Assembly (NCBI RefSeq): GCF_019740355.2
Contig: NZ_CP091819.1
Coordinates: 1,054,001-1,118,000, forward strand
Reading direction: 5' to 3'
Length of the DNA: 64,000 nucleotides
DNA from: Paracrocinitomix mangrovi
GTDB lineage: Bacteria; Bacteroidota; Bacteroidia; Flavobacteriales_D; Crocinitomicaceae
Position numbers and translations under genes: made by a program. The notes under the pieces were generated by a model that did not search any database, was not told the origin of the DNA, and saw only the letters and a list, made by a program, of their open reading frames with translations. This document shows positions 1 to 8,240 of this stretch, piece after piece (the first letter of the stretch is position 1; each line of letters opens with the position of its first letter).

Positions 1-300
1 TCTGCATCTACGAATATTGAAAAAGTATCCATTGATGAAAATGTGATGACATTGATCGTTTCTTATAGTGGTGGTTGTGAAAAACATGAATTCAGTTTAG
101 TAGGTTCAACAGCCTTGATGAAATCTTTACCTCCAAAAAGAAATATCTTACTTCAACATAAAAATAATGATGATAATTGCCGCGAGTATATAACCGACAC
201 TTTGCAGTTTGACATCACACCATTAGGTTATAAAAAAGGTGAAGAAGTTCACTTGATTTTAGATGGATACAAAGATCCAATTCACTACACTTTAAAGTAG
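1..300 (+). CDS. Conserved hypothetical protein, C-terminal part
   Basis: The reading frame is open from the first base, so this is the 3' portion of a gene that starts before the window; the internal GTG/ATG at 43-48 is probably not the true start. The visible 99 residues contain the segment SYSGGCEKHEF, then a hydrophilic stretch with a second and possibly paired cysteine (DDNCREY), and end in an Asp-Gly-Tyr-rich tail. I recognise the pattern as a small secreted or lipoprotein-type family common in Flavobacteriales but know no function. Its stop lies inside the end of convergent hemB (9 bp shared). Confidence 0.7.
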   Translation, partial: SASTNIEKVSIDENVMTLIVSYSGGCEKHEFSLVGSTALMKSLPPKRNILLQHKNNDDNCREYITDTLQFDITPLGYKKGEEVHLILDGYKDPIHYTLK

Positions 301-1269
301 TTTTTTATACAGTTGGGCATAATCTTTAGCGAAGTAAGTAAGGATACTATCCGCACCTGCTCTTTTCATGCTCAACAACATTTCAGGCATTGCTTTTTCG
401 TATTCTAACCATCCGTTGGCACAAGCAGCTTTAAGCATAGCATACTCACCACTTACATTATAGGCAGCAATTGGCAAATAGCTGTTTTCTTTTAAAAGAT
501 GAATTACATCCAGATAAGCTAATGCTGGTTTAACCATTAAAAAATCTGCTCCTTCTGCTTCATCCAATTCCGCTTCTCTCAAAGCTTCATTTTTATTTGC
601 CGGATTCATTTGATAAGTCTTCTTATCCCCTGCTTTTGGAGCTGAATCCAAAGCATCCCTGAATGGTCCGTAAAATGCACTGGCATACTTGGCAGTGTAA
701 GACATTATTGAAACATGCTCATATTGATGAACATCCAAAGCCTCTCTAATTGTTCTAACCCTCCCATCCATCATGTCAGATGGGCCAATAATATCAATAC
801 CGGCTTGAGCCTGAGCAACAGCCATTTTTGACAATATTGGTAATGTTTCATCATTCAAAATCTCCCCATTTCTAACTATTCCATCATGACCATCAGTACT
901 ATAGGGATCTAAAGCTACATCACTCATCAAAACTACTCCGGGGAAGTGTTCCTTAATTTTTCTAATTCCTTGTAAGTAAAAATTATCATCTTGGTATGAA
1001 TAAGAACCCGTCTTATCTTTAAATGACTCAGGTATTACAGGAAAAAGTATAAATGTCTTTATGCCCGCCTCAATCGATTCCTCAATTTCTTTTAAAATAC
1101 CATCCATATTTAACCTGTAAACATCCGGTAAGGATGAAATAGGTTCTTTTTCAATATTGGTGTTACTTAAAAATAAAGGATAAATCAAGTTAGAAGGACG
1201 CAGAACAGTCTCTTCAATCATAGATCTGATTGCGTCATTTTTTCTATTTCTTCTGGGTCTGTTTAACAT
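292..1269 (-). CDS. hemB: Porphobilinogen synthase (delta-aminolevulinic acid dehydratase)
   Basis: Condenses two 5-aminolevulinate molecules to porphobilinogen, an early common step of tetrapyrrole synthesis in the cytoplasm. The 325-residue length is normal. The two Schiff-base lysines are visible at about K194 (YTAKYAS) and K247 (MVKPAL). At residues 117-130 the usual zinc-binding cysteine cluster is replaced by aspartates (DVALDPYSTDGHDG), the pattern of magnesium-dependent HemB proteins. ATG start at 1269 lies about 15 bp downstream of a TAnnTTTG box. hemE lies about 23 kb away, so the haem genes are not clustered. Identification is firm. Confidence 0.96.
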   Translation of the reverse strand: MLNRPRRNRKNDAIRSMIEETVLRPSNLIYPLFLSNTNIEKEPISSLPDVYRLNMDGILKEIEESIEAGIKTFILFPVIPESFKDKTGSYSYQDDNFYLQGIRKIKEHFPGVVLMSDVALDPYSTDGHDGIVRNGEILNDETLPILSKMAVAQAQAGIDIIGPSDMMDGRVRTIREALDVHQYEHVSIMSYTAKYASAFYGPFRDALDSAPKAGDKKTYQMNPANKNEALREAELDEAEGADFLMVKPALAYLDVIHLLKENSYLPIAAYNVSGEYAMLKAACANGWLEYEKAMPEMLLSMKRAGADSILTYFAKDYAQLYKKLL

Positions 1270-1283
1270 CTGTTATTATGCAT

Positions 1284-1291
1284 CAAAATTA
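1284..1291 (-). promoter_or_regulatory. Putative -7 promoter element for hemB
   Basis: The minus strand reads TAATTTTG, matching the Bacteroidota -7 consensus TAnnTTTG. It ends 15 bp before the hemB ATG, implying a leader of about 10 nt. No clear -33 TTG was seen at ideal spacing. Confidence 0.5.
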
Positions 1292-1386
1292 ATGAATATT
1301 ACTGATTCAAAGAGATAAAGTTTCAACCAAATTTGAATAATAATCAACCAACTAAAGAAATAATCATTAATAGATACTTTTTGGAC

Positions 1387-1415
1387 TTGAAAATTCAATT
1401 ATTTTTATAGCTTTG
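1387..1415 (+). promoter_or_regulatory. Putative promoter for the 1435 lipoprotein gene
   Basis: A TTG at 1387-1389 is followed after 18 bp by TAGCTTTG at 1408-1415, matching the phylum-typical -33/-7 arrangement. The predicted transcription start is near 1421, giving a leader of about 14 nt before the ATG at 1435. Confidence 0.55.
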
Positions 1416-1434
1416 ACTTCAAAACTCAAGAGAT

Positions 1435-2343
1435 ATGAAATTAGCACTTAGGTCTATATACATTTTCACCTTAGGCATTTTTCTTTTAGGATGTGGCGGT
1501 GGAGACGACATTGAAGTTGATGACACAACTCAAGATGACAATGATGTCAACAACGTTGATGTGGATATAGAACAGTCCATGAATACTGCTATTGGTGGAA
1601 AGATGTTTAGTATTCCTTCCCCTATTCAAATGGTGAACATGATCAAAGACAATGTGGAAACATTTAATGAAGAAATGTTGACTGATCCTGAAGGTGTTGC
1701 CAATTTTACCACTGAATATAAGCGCGCTATTAATATGGGTGTTTATGGAGCAGATTTGGGATATGCTACAATTTATGAGAACAATACTAAAGCTGTTTCA
1801 TATTTATCTTCAATTGAGAAATTATCAGATGAGTTAGGGATTGCAGGTGCTTTTGACAACGAATTATTGGAGCGTTTTATTGATAATGGTAACAACCAGG
1901 ATTCAATGTTAGTGATTATGTCTGAAGGTTATCGTGAAGGAGACAAATTCTTAAAAGATAACGAAGAGCATGATGTAGCTACATTGATTTTAACCGGTGG
2001 ATGGATTGAAGCAATGTATTTTGCATCTGTTAGTTATGAAAACACAAAAAGTCAAGACATTGCCAACAGAATTGGTGAGCAAAAAACTGCTTTGGGTACA
2101 ATTGTAGATCTTCTTGAAGAATACAACACAGAAGAGATGTACACCGACCTAATCAATGATCTTAAGAGTTTAGAAGAAGACTTTGAAAAAATTGAATTCA
2201 ACTACACTTATGTTGAACCAATTACTGACGCTAAAAACAATCAAACAACAATAAAAAGTAAATCTTCTGTAAAGATAGAAGGTGATGTATTGAGCGGAAT
2301 TATAGAAAAAGTAAAAAACATTAGAAACGGATTAATCGGATAA
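1435..2343 (+). CDS. Putative lipoprotein of unknown function
   Basis: A 302-residue protein with an N-terminal lipoprotein signal peptide ending in LLGC at about residues 17-20, so it is probably lipid-anchored. An acidic linker (many D, residues 24-46) leads to a largely helical, charged body without cysteines or recognisable catalytic motifs. The acidic residues directly after the Cys could act as a surface-export signal as described for Bacteroidota lipoproteins, but that is inference. Followed after 6 bp by another secreted protein gene, so the two are probably cotranscribed. Function unknown. Confidence 0.75.
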   Translation: MKLALRSIYIFTLGIFLLGCGGGDDIEVDDTTQDDNDVNNVDVDIEQSMNTAIGGKMFSIPSPIQMVNMIKDNVETFNEEMLTDPEGVANFTTEYKRAINMGVYGADLGYATIYENNTKAVSYLSSIEKLSDELGIAGAFDNELLERFIDNGNNQDSMLVIMSEGYREGDKFLKDNEEHDVATLILTGGWIEAMYFASVSYENTKSQDIANRIGEQKTALGTIVDLLEEYNTEEMYTDLINDLKSLEEDFEKIEFNYTYVEPITDAKNNQTTIKSKSSVKIEGDVLSGIIEKVKNIRNGLIG

Positions 2344-2349
2344 GTAGAT

Positions 2350-2781
2350 ATGAAAAAGTTATTATTATTCTTTGCAGTTGCATTAATCACGTTTGGAGCT
2401 AAAAGTCAGGAATGTGACTCTCTAGTTAATGTTTGCTATACTTACCTTGCTAAAGACAGTAAAAAAGGTAAAGTATTTATATCTGATGGTCAGGTTTATC
2501 AAGCATTTGTTGATGCTGAACAATCTGCTGAATTTAAAGTAACCCTCTACGGAGGTTCCCTATATAGAATTGCTACTACGGCCGGAACTAAAGACAACTA
2601 TGTGATCTTTAACGTTTACGACCAGGATAGAAACCTTTTGTTCTCAAACGCTGATCACGACAATGCCCCTTATTGGGATTTTAAAGTTGACAACACCTTA
2701 GATTGCTACGTTGAGGCTTATTTGGATATTGATAAAAAAGTGTCTGGATGCCTTGTGTTGTTGATTGGATTTAATAAATAA
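2350..2781 (+). CDS. Small secreted protein of unknown function
   Basis: 143 residues starting with a clear signal peptide ending near AKSQ, so the mature protein begins around residue 20. The mature part has four cysteines (near residues 22, 28, 119 and 134) that could form two disulfides, and a beta-rich composition (KVTLYGGSLYRI, NYVIFNVYDQD) suggestive of a small beta-sandwich, similar in feel to pre-peptidase C-terminal-type domains. It sits between a lipoprotein gene and the large ABC transporter gene with gaps of 6 and 20 bp, so all three may form one transcript. I do not recognise a family. Confidence 0.7.
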   Translation: MKKLLLFFAVALITFGAKSQECDSLVNVCYTYLAKDSKKGKVFISDGQVYQAFVDAEQSAEFKVTLYGGSLYRIATTAGTKDNYVIFNVYDQDRNLLFSNADHDNAPYWDFKVDNTLDCYVEAYLDIDKKVSGCLVLLIGFNK

Positions 2782-2801
2782 ACTACTTCAGCTTCTCTTA
2801 A

Positions 2802-5800
2802 ATGAGTGAACGAATATTAAAAGCCCTCATGCAGCTCTTTGCAATTATTGCAAGAGTTGATGAAAACATTGAAAGTCAAGAACCTGTCACTTCCGGTGAA
2901 GGTAGAAAAATCGTGGAATCATTCCTTTCACAGGAATTGAGCCATGCTGCCGTGGAAGAATACCTAAAGATTTTTGACGAATTCCTAATTTCTTTCCAAG
3001 GTGGATCTAAAAAGAAAGACGGTAAAAGAAAAAAGACTTCTGTTCACTCAGTAAAAGTTCTAAGAATTTGTACTCAAATTAATGAGGAACTTGCTCAGAG
3101 ACAAAAAATAATTGTACTTGTTCGTATTCTTGAATTTATTAATGCAAATGAAGTAGTTGATGCTCAAGAATTAGAATTTGCTCAAACCGTTGCCGATACA
3201 TTTAATGTGTCAATGGAAGAATACAACATTATCAAAGATTTTGTTGAAGCTCCTATTGATAGAATTATTGACAACGAGGATATGTTGTACGTTACTGCTA
3301 ATCCAAAAGAAGATTTTAAGCAGGCAAAACATATCTATTCTGAAGGAATTGAAGGTCAAATTAGGGTACTAAAGATTACAAGTGTAAACTTTCACTTCTT
3401 TAAATATCTTGGAACCTCTGAACTGAACTTAAATGGTCAGCCGCTTTTAGAAGGAAGACACGTAATCTTAAACCAGGGATCTTCTATCAGATCTAGTAAG
3501 GTTCAACCTATTTACTACTCTGATATTATTGGTGCATTCCTTTCTGACACTTCAGCTGCTAAAATTGTTTTTAAAGCAGAGAATGTAGTCTATAAATTTA
3601 AGAGCGGTAAAATTGGTCTTCAGACATTTAATTTTGCTGAAGAGTCTGGTTCTTTATTAGGAATCATGGGTGGATCCGGAGCTGGAAAATCTACCTTATT
3701 GAATGTATTAAATGGTAACTACACTCCTGCTGAAGGACAAGTTACTATCAATGGTGTAGATATTCACCGTGAAAAAAATAAAATTGAAGGTGTAATTGGG
3801 TATGTATCTCAAGATGACCTTTTAATTGAGGAATTAACAGTTTTCCAAAACCTATTTTATAACGCAAAGTTGTGTTTCGGAGGAATGGATGACAAGTTAA
3901 TTGCCAAGAGAGTATTAAAAACCCTTTCTTCATTAGGACTTTATGAAACAAAAGACCTAAAAGTTGGATCTCCATTGGAAAAAACAATTTCAGGAGGTCA
4001 AAGAAAGCGTTTAAATATTGCCTTAGAGTTAATCCGTGAGCCTTCTGTTTTATTCGTTGATGAGCCAACATCTGGTTTGTCTTCAAGAGACTCAGAAAAC
4101 ATCATGGACCTTTTAAAAGAGTTAGCTCTTAAAGGTAAATTGATATTTGTTGTAATTCACCAGCCATCTTCAGACATCTTTAAGATGTTTGATAAATTAT
4201 TGATTTTAGACGTTGGTGGATTCCCTATTTACAATGGAAACCCTGTTGATGGGGTGATGTACTTTAAAAAGTGTATTAACCACGTAAAAAGTGATGAAAG
4301 TGAATGTCCGGTCTGTGGTAACGTAAACCCTGAACAGATTTTCAACATCATTGAATCAAAGGTTGTTGATGAATACGGTAATCAAACACAGCATAGAAAA
4401 ATCAGTCCTAAGGAATGGAACAAGTCTTATTTAGAGGAGCTTGAACCAGAACCGGACAAGACTGAAAATGTGCTTGAAATTCCAGAAAGTACATTTAAAA
4501 AACCAGGATTTTTAAAACAGCTACGTGTATTCTTCATAAGAGATGTATTGTCTAAATTAACGAACAGACAATACATGTTAATCAACCTATTAGAAGCACC
4601 ATTATTAGCGTTTGTCTTAGCGTTCTTTGTAAGATTTTACAACATCCAAGACGGAGTAGAATACACTTTTAGAGATAACCAAAATATTCCACAATTTATC
4701 TTCATTTCAGTTATTGTTGCTTTATTCATTGGTTTAACAGTAGCAGCAGAAGAGATAATCAAGGATCAAAAAATATTAAAAAGAGAATCATTTTTGAATT
4801 TGAGTAAAGGATCTTATCTAACAGCTAAGATTTCAATCATGTTCATTATTTCAGCTATTCAAATGGCGTTCTTTGTTTTAATAGGCAATTTGGTACTTGA
4901 AATCTACGGAATGTGGTGGCAATATTGGTTAATACTATTCTCCTTATCCTGCTTTGCCAACTTACTTGGCTTAAATATTTCTGCTAGTTTCAATAGTGTT
5001 AAAGTAATCTACATATTGATTCCTATTTTGATTATTCCACAATTACTTTTCAGTGGTGTAATTGTAAAGTTTGATAAGCTTAATCCAATGTTTGGAAATG
5101 AGAGTTCCGTACCGTTAATTGGTAACGTAATGGCTTCTCGTTGGGCTTATGAAGCTATGGCAGTGTCTCAATTCAAGGATAACAAGTACGGCGAAATCTT
5201 CTTTGATGTTGAAAAGAAAGAGAGCTTTGCTTCTTGGAAAAAAGTTACCTGGTTAGCTGAGATGAAAAACCAAGAAGGATTCATGAAAATGAACCTTGGA
5301 GATTTTTCTAAAGTGGCCAAAACTGTTGAAGCACATACAATCCTTAAAAATGAGATTGAAAGAGAAGAAAATTTCATCAAGAACTTAACATGCAACGAAT
5401 GTGTTGATGATATTAAACTTGAAGAATTGTTCCCAGAATTGTACGGTGAAAACAGCCAGGTTAAGACTTATACATTCCCTAAATACTATACAAAGTATGA
5501 GCTGGAAAATGGATACATAACCGGTATTAAAAAACCAGATCAAGAAGGATTTAGTTCAGATGCTTTAAATGGTCAAAAATGGGGACCTGGAGAAAATGAT
5601 CAAAACTTATTTGACGTACAAACAAAAAGCAATGTGTTGTACATATCTCAAATGAATTTTGATAGCAAAGAAAAGAAAGATGAATTCTTAGAAAGAGTGA
5701 GTGACACTAAAGATGGATTATCTTCTTTCTATACTGCCACGGACAAATATTTTGATATTTTGAGTCAGCATTATGAGAATGTTAGAAAGAAAAACAAGGA

Positions 5801-6206
5801 TCTTAAAAATGCTAAGACTAAGCAAATTGTAGATAATTACGGAATTGAACGCTATCAGTCATTGGTAAATGATTATACAAACGACGCTCTTGAGCAGTTT
5901 GTAAGAAACAAAGCTGAATTGTCTTCAGTTGTTGTTTCAAATGGATATTTGGTTCAAAAATCAGATCCAATTTATCTGGATCCATATGATCAACATTTTT
6001 GGAATGCTCATTTTTACGCGCCTAGAAAGCGAATAGCCATGCTAAACACCTATGTCCCTACTTATTGGGCCAATATTGGTGTGATGTGGTTGATGACAAT
6101 CATGTTAATTATTACTTTAAGAATAGATTTCTTTAAAAAGCTAATGGATTGGTTCCCTAAGTTCGGAGCTTGGTTAAAAGAGAAATTTAAAAAGTCTGAA
6201 GAGTAA
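2802..6206 (+). CDS. ABCG-like ABC transporter with TerB-like N-terminal domain and large periplasmic insert
   Basis: A 1134-residue half-transporter. Residues 1-150 form a helical, TerB-like acidic domain (IIARVDENIESQE). The ABC domain shows Walker A (GGSGAGKST, about 289-297), signature ISGGQRKR (about 397), Walker B/D-loop DEPTSGLSS (about 420) and the H-loop in VVIHQPSSD (about 450); the GGQRKRLNIALEL arrangement is typical of the ABCG/White subfamily. A CPVC pair follows at about 502. Membrane helices run from about 595 to 780, then a roughly 280-residue hydrophilic region with CNEC is placed before a final helix near 1090-1110, predicting a large extracytoplasmic domain. The stop codon abuts that of the convergent GNAT gene. 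Substrate unknown; ABCG half-transporters normally dimerise. Confidence 0.88.
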   Translation: MSERILKALMQLFAIIARVDENIESQEPVTSGEGRKIVESFLSQELSHAAVEEYLKIFDEFLISFQGGSKKKDGKRKKTSVHSVKVLRICTQINEELAQRQKIIVLVRILEFINANEVVDAQELEFAQTVADTFNVSMEEYNIIKDFVEAPIDRIIDNEDMLYVTANPKEDFKQAKHIYSEGIEGQIRVLKITSVNFHFFKYLGTSELNLNGQPLLEGRHVILNQGSSIRSSKVQPIYYSDIIGAFLSDTSAAKIVFKAENVVYKFKSGKIGLQTFNFAEESGSLLGIMGGSGAGKSTLLNVLNGNYTPAEGQVTINGVDIHREKNKIEGVIGYVSQDDLLIEELTVFQNLFYNAKLCFGGMDDKLIAKRVLKTLSSLGLYETKDLKVGSPLEKTISGGQRKRLNIALELIREPSVLFVDEPTSGLSSRDSENIMDLLKELALKGKLIFVVIHQPSSDIFKMFDKLLILDVGGFPIYNGNPVDGVMYFKKCINHVKSDESECPVCGNVNPEQIFNIIESKVVDEYGNQTQHRKISPKEWNKSYLEELEPEPDKTENVLEIPESTFKKPGFLKQLRVFFIRDVLSKLTNRQYMLINLLEAPLLAFVLAFFVRFYNIQDGVEYTFRDNQNIPQFIFISVIVALFIGLTVAAEEIIKDQKILKRESFLNLSKGSYLTAKISIMFIISAIQMAFFVLIGNLVLEIYGMWWQYWLILFSLSCFANLLGLNISASFNSVKVIYILIPILIIPQLLFSGVIVKFDKLNPMFGNESSVPLIGNVMASRWAYEAMAVSQFKDNKYGEIFFDVEKKESFASWKKVTWLAEMKNQEGFMKMNLGDFSKVAKTVEAHTILKNEIEREENFIKNLTCNECVDDIKLEELFPELYGENSQVKTYTFPKYYTKYELENGYITGIKKPDQEGFSSDALNGQKWGPGENDQNLFDVQTKSNVLYISQMNFDSKEKKDEFLERVSDTKDGLSSFYTATDKYFDILSQHYENVRKKNKDLKNAKTKQIVDNYGIERYQSLVNDYTNDALEQFVRNKAELSSVVVSNGYLVQKSDPIYLDPYDQHFWNAHFYAPRKRIAMLNTYVPTYWANIGVMWLMTIMLIITLRIDFFKKLMDWFPKFGAWLKEKFKKSEE

Positions 6207-6785
6207 TTACTTTGGTTGGTATACCAAGGCTTTTAGTGGGTAGCCCAAATAATCTAAATGATGGGTAATTTTAAATCCAAGCCTTTCATAGAACGGAAGG
6301 TTTTTAGGATTAGCCGTTTCTAAAACTACTTGCATATTATTGATATCAGCTTGTTGTAACAGTTCTTTCATAAAGGAAGACCCAGTCCCCTTTCCTTGTA
6401 TAGAAGGGTCTACACCTAAATACCATAAGTAATAATGAGCAGATGTAGGTTGTGTTTTTTTAATTGCCTTTTGACGTTTCAAAATTTTTGGAATTCTCCT
6501 GAATCCAACAGATTTGAAAACAAGATTTAAATCCAACCATAAAGCTTTCATTGAAAAAGCAGATTTTGATGAATTAAGCCAAATGGCACAAGCAGATTTG
6601 TCATCATTTAACCATACCTCACCTCTCATTAAGGCTTTTTGCCATGAGTACTCTAACAGATATTGAAATCTCTGATCTTTCTTTTGATCTTGCTTAATTA
6701 CATATCTAGCTGAATAGCTATTATGAAATGTATCTTTCAGAATTTTTAAACACAATTCTTTATCTGCAGGTGTAGCCTTTATCAT
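6207..6785 (-). CDS. GNAT-family N-acetyltransferase
   Basis: 192 residues with the GNAT acetyl-CoA-binding signature near residues 120-140: LYLGVDP-like beta-4 (YYLWYLGVDPSIQGKGTGS, with Q-G-K-G-T-G in the pyrophosphate loop), followed by LETANPKNLPFYERLGF, the classical C-terminal half of the fold. Substrate cannot be inferred. The ATG at 6785 is the only good start. Convergent with the ABC transporter with no intergenic base: the two stop codons form TAATTA at 6204-6209. A near-match to the -7 box (TATTTTCG, minus strand, about 6797-6804) lies upstream. Confidence 0.85.
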   Translation of the reverse strand: MIKATPADKELCLKILKDTFHNSYSARYVIKQDQKKDQRFQYLLEYSWQKALMRGEVWLNDDKSACAIWLNSSKSAFSMKALWLDLNLVFKSVGFRRIPKILKRQKAIKKTQPTSAHYYLWYLGVDPSIQGKGTGSSFMKELLQQADINNMQVVLETANPKNLPFYERLGFKITHHLDYLGYPLKALVYQPK

Positions 6786-6824
6786 ACTTGAACTGCGAAA
6801 ATAAGATTAAGGATTGAATTACAG

Positions 6825-7036
6825 CAATCATACCGGTATAGCTTCGCTGGACCTTATATCTTCTGTTGGGCCTTCAAAGTAAAACCTTTTGGCAAAGGTT
6901 CTTTTTTTATTTCCCCCTCACTTTTGAGAACAATCATATCGGTATAGCTTCGCTGGACCTTACATCTTCTGTTGGGCCTTCAAAGTAAAACCTTTTGGCA
7001 AAGGTTCTTTTTTTATTTCCCCCTCACTTTTGAGAA
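6825..7036 (+). repeat. Tandem direct repeat, two 106-bp units
   Basis: Units 6825-6930 and 6931-7036 are nearly identical; I see single differences at the start (tacc versus tatc) and in ttatatc versus ttacatc. Each unit contains an AACCTTT/AAAGGTT hairpin followed by a T run, resembling an intrinsic terminator on the plus strand. Each also holds AAAGTAAAACCT (6876-6887, 6982-6993), whose reverse complement lies at 7085-7096 directly beside the tRNA-His 3' end. This fills most of the gene-free stretch 6786-7097; no convincing ORF is present. Confidence 0.9.
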
Positions 7037-7058
7037 CAAGTTCTCTACGTTCGTTGGA

Positions 7059-7089
7059 AATAAAAAAACCTCTCACTACGTGAGAGGTT
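7059..7089 (-). terminator. Intrinsic terminator of tRNA-His
   Basis: A perfect 10-bp stem (AACCTCTCAC at 7067-7076 with GTGAGAGGTT at 7080-7089) is followed, read on the minus strand, by a run of T (7062-7068). It lies immediately downstream of the tRNA. Confidence 0.8.
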
Positions 7090-7097
7090 TTACTTTG

Positions 7098-7171
7098 GGT
7101 GGAAGATCGGTCTCGAACCGACGACCTCCTGAACCACAATCAGGCGCTCTAACCAACTGAGCTACAACCAC
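7098..7171 (-). tRNA. tRNA-His (anticodon GTG)
   Basis: Cloverleaf on the minus strand: D-stem GCTC/GAGC, anticodon stem CCTGA/TCAGG enclosing TTGTGGT (anticodon GTG), T-arm GTCGG-TTCGAGA-CCGAT. The genome encodes an extra G before position 1 opposite a C at position 73, the hallmark of tRNA-His. The acceptor stem as I align it (GTGGTTG with CTTCCAC) has two adjacent T-T mispairs at 5:68 and 6:67, which is unusual. No encoded CCA. Confidence 0.93.
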
Positions 7172-7266
7172 CATTTTTCAAATTGCACCTTTGTGCTTTT
7201 GATCACAATTGAAATTCATCTATTGCGGCGGCAAATATAATGCATTTTTTTATCAGAAAAAAACAT

Positions 7267-7809
7267 TTAATAAGAATCAATTCTTTCTACGTTATCATGA
7301 CCCAAAGCATGATACACAACACTCACTAAATGAAGGGTTTGATCACGACCTTTTTTTTGTCCACTTTTGGCAATTAAATAAACTCCAAATATTAATAATA
7401 AAGTAAAAGGCAAGCACCAAACCCAAGGTGTTTTATTGCCCATGTTTAACTGAACCAAGCCATAAATCCCTCCAAATAAAGATACAATCCCTAAAAAGGA
7501 ATAAACAAAAACAAAAAATGCCCATACAACATATTGGGGACCAACATTTACCCTGATAATTGTGTCATCATGATCTGCATACTCATCCTTTTCTGCTGAC
7601 ACCCTTAATTCAGGAGACCAAAAATGCCTGTCCCGCATAGGAATATCTAAATAATATAAATTGTGAACCTGCTTACCTACTACGGTATCATCTTCTTTAA
7701 CAAACTCAACCAATCGAGTAAAAATTTCTTCTTCTGACAATTGGGATTTTAATTTAAACCGTGGACGTATCTCTCCAGGGTTCAAGTGGTCTTTTCTATT
7801 GAACGGCAT
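7267..7809 (-). CDS. Hypothetical membrane protein with two transmembrane helices
   Basis: About 180 residues from the ATG at 7809 (a TTG 18 bp upstream is also possible). The N-terminal half is soluble and charged, with LSEEEIFTRLVEFVKED near residue 25; two hydrophobic helices follow at roughly 95-120 and 135-155, ending in a short basic tail. No catalytic motif or known domain is recognised. It may be cytoplasmic at the N-terminus and anchored in the inner membrane. Lies between tRNA-His and a small lipoprotein gene, with its own short upstream gap of about 65 bp. Confidence 0.7.
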   Translation of the reverse strand: MPFNRKDHLNPGEIRPRFKLKSQLSEEEIFTRLVEFVKEDDTVVGKQVHNLYYLDIPMRDRHFWSPELRVSAEKDEYADHDDTIIRVNVGPQYVVWAFFVFVYSFLGIVSLFGGIYGLVQLNMGNKTPWVWCLPFTLLLIFGVYLIAKSGQKKGRDQTLHLVSVVYHALGHDNVERIDSY

Positions 7810-7873
7810 TATAGTTTTTTTGAGCAATCAAAAATTACCACATTCAGCCAAAACAAAAAATGATAAAAATCAA

Positions 7874-8158
7874 TTACTTACAATCTTTGGCAATTTTTAA
7901 GGCTTCAACTATGCCAATCTTTTTATAATCTTCAAATTTTGGATACTTTTCTGCCACTTTATCAACTGCACAATTACAATATTTTTCAGCCTTCTCCTCA
8001 CCTATCAGTTTTGAAGATCTTTCCTCACAATTTTCTACAAACTCTTTAATCTGCTTTTTTGTCCAATACTTAGCCGCAGTTCTAGCTATTGCTTTACATC
8101 CATAAAGACCTGCAGATAAGGATATTAAAGCAATGAAAAGAAATTTTTTGTGTTTCAT
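7874..8158 (-). CDS. Small putative lipoprotein with CNC motif
   Basis: 94 residues with a lipoprotein signal peptide (lipobox LYGC at about residues 18-21). The mature part is helical and carries four more cysteines: one in VENCEER, a C-N-C pair (KYCNCAVDK) and one near the C-terminus (KDCK). Small Bacteroidota lipoproteins of this shape are common, but no role is assigned. Disulfide bonding in the periplasm is plausible. Divergent from the putative copper locus beginning at 8241. Confidence 0.7.
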   Translation of the reverse strand: MKHKKFLFIALISLSAGLYGCKAIARTAAKYWTKKQIKEFVENCEERSSKLIGEEKAEKYCNCAVDKVAEKYPKFEDYKKIGIVEALKIAKDCK

Positions 8159-8228
8159 GAGAAAATAATTAGTTCTCCTAATATATAAAATGTTGACTTC
8201 TGTCAGGTGTATTAATTCTAAGAGTCGT

Positions 8229-8236
8229 TAAATTTG
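8229..8236 (+). promoter_or_regulatory. Putative -7 promoter element of the copper-type locus
   Basis: TAAATTTG matches TAnnTTTG and ends only 4 bp before the ATG at 8241, so the predicted start of transcription falls at or next to the start codon, which would give a leaderless mRNA. No well-spaced -33 TTG was found. Confidence 0.4.
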
Positions 8237-8240
8237 TAAT

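Noticed and set aside
3748-4086. 112-codon minus-strand ORF inside the ABC transporter gene
   Set aside because: Opposite-strand shadow of the conserved ATPase domain with no recognisable features.
6972-7160. Plus-strand ORF across the repeat and tRNA-His
   Set aside because: It reads through the second repeat unit and the antisense of the tRNA; no protein-like composition.
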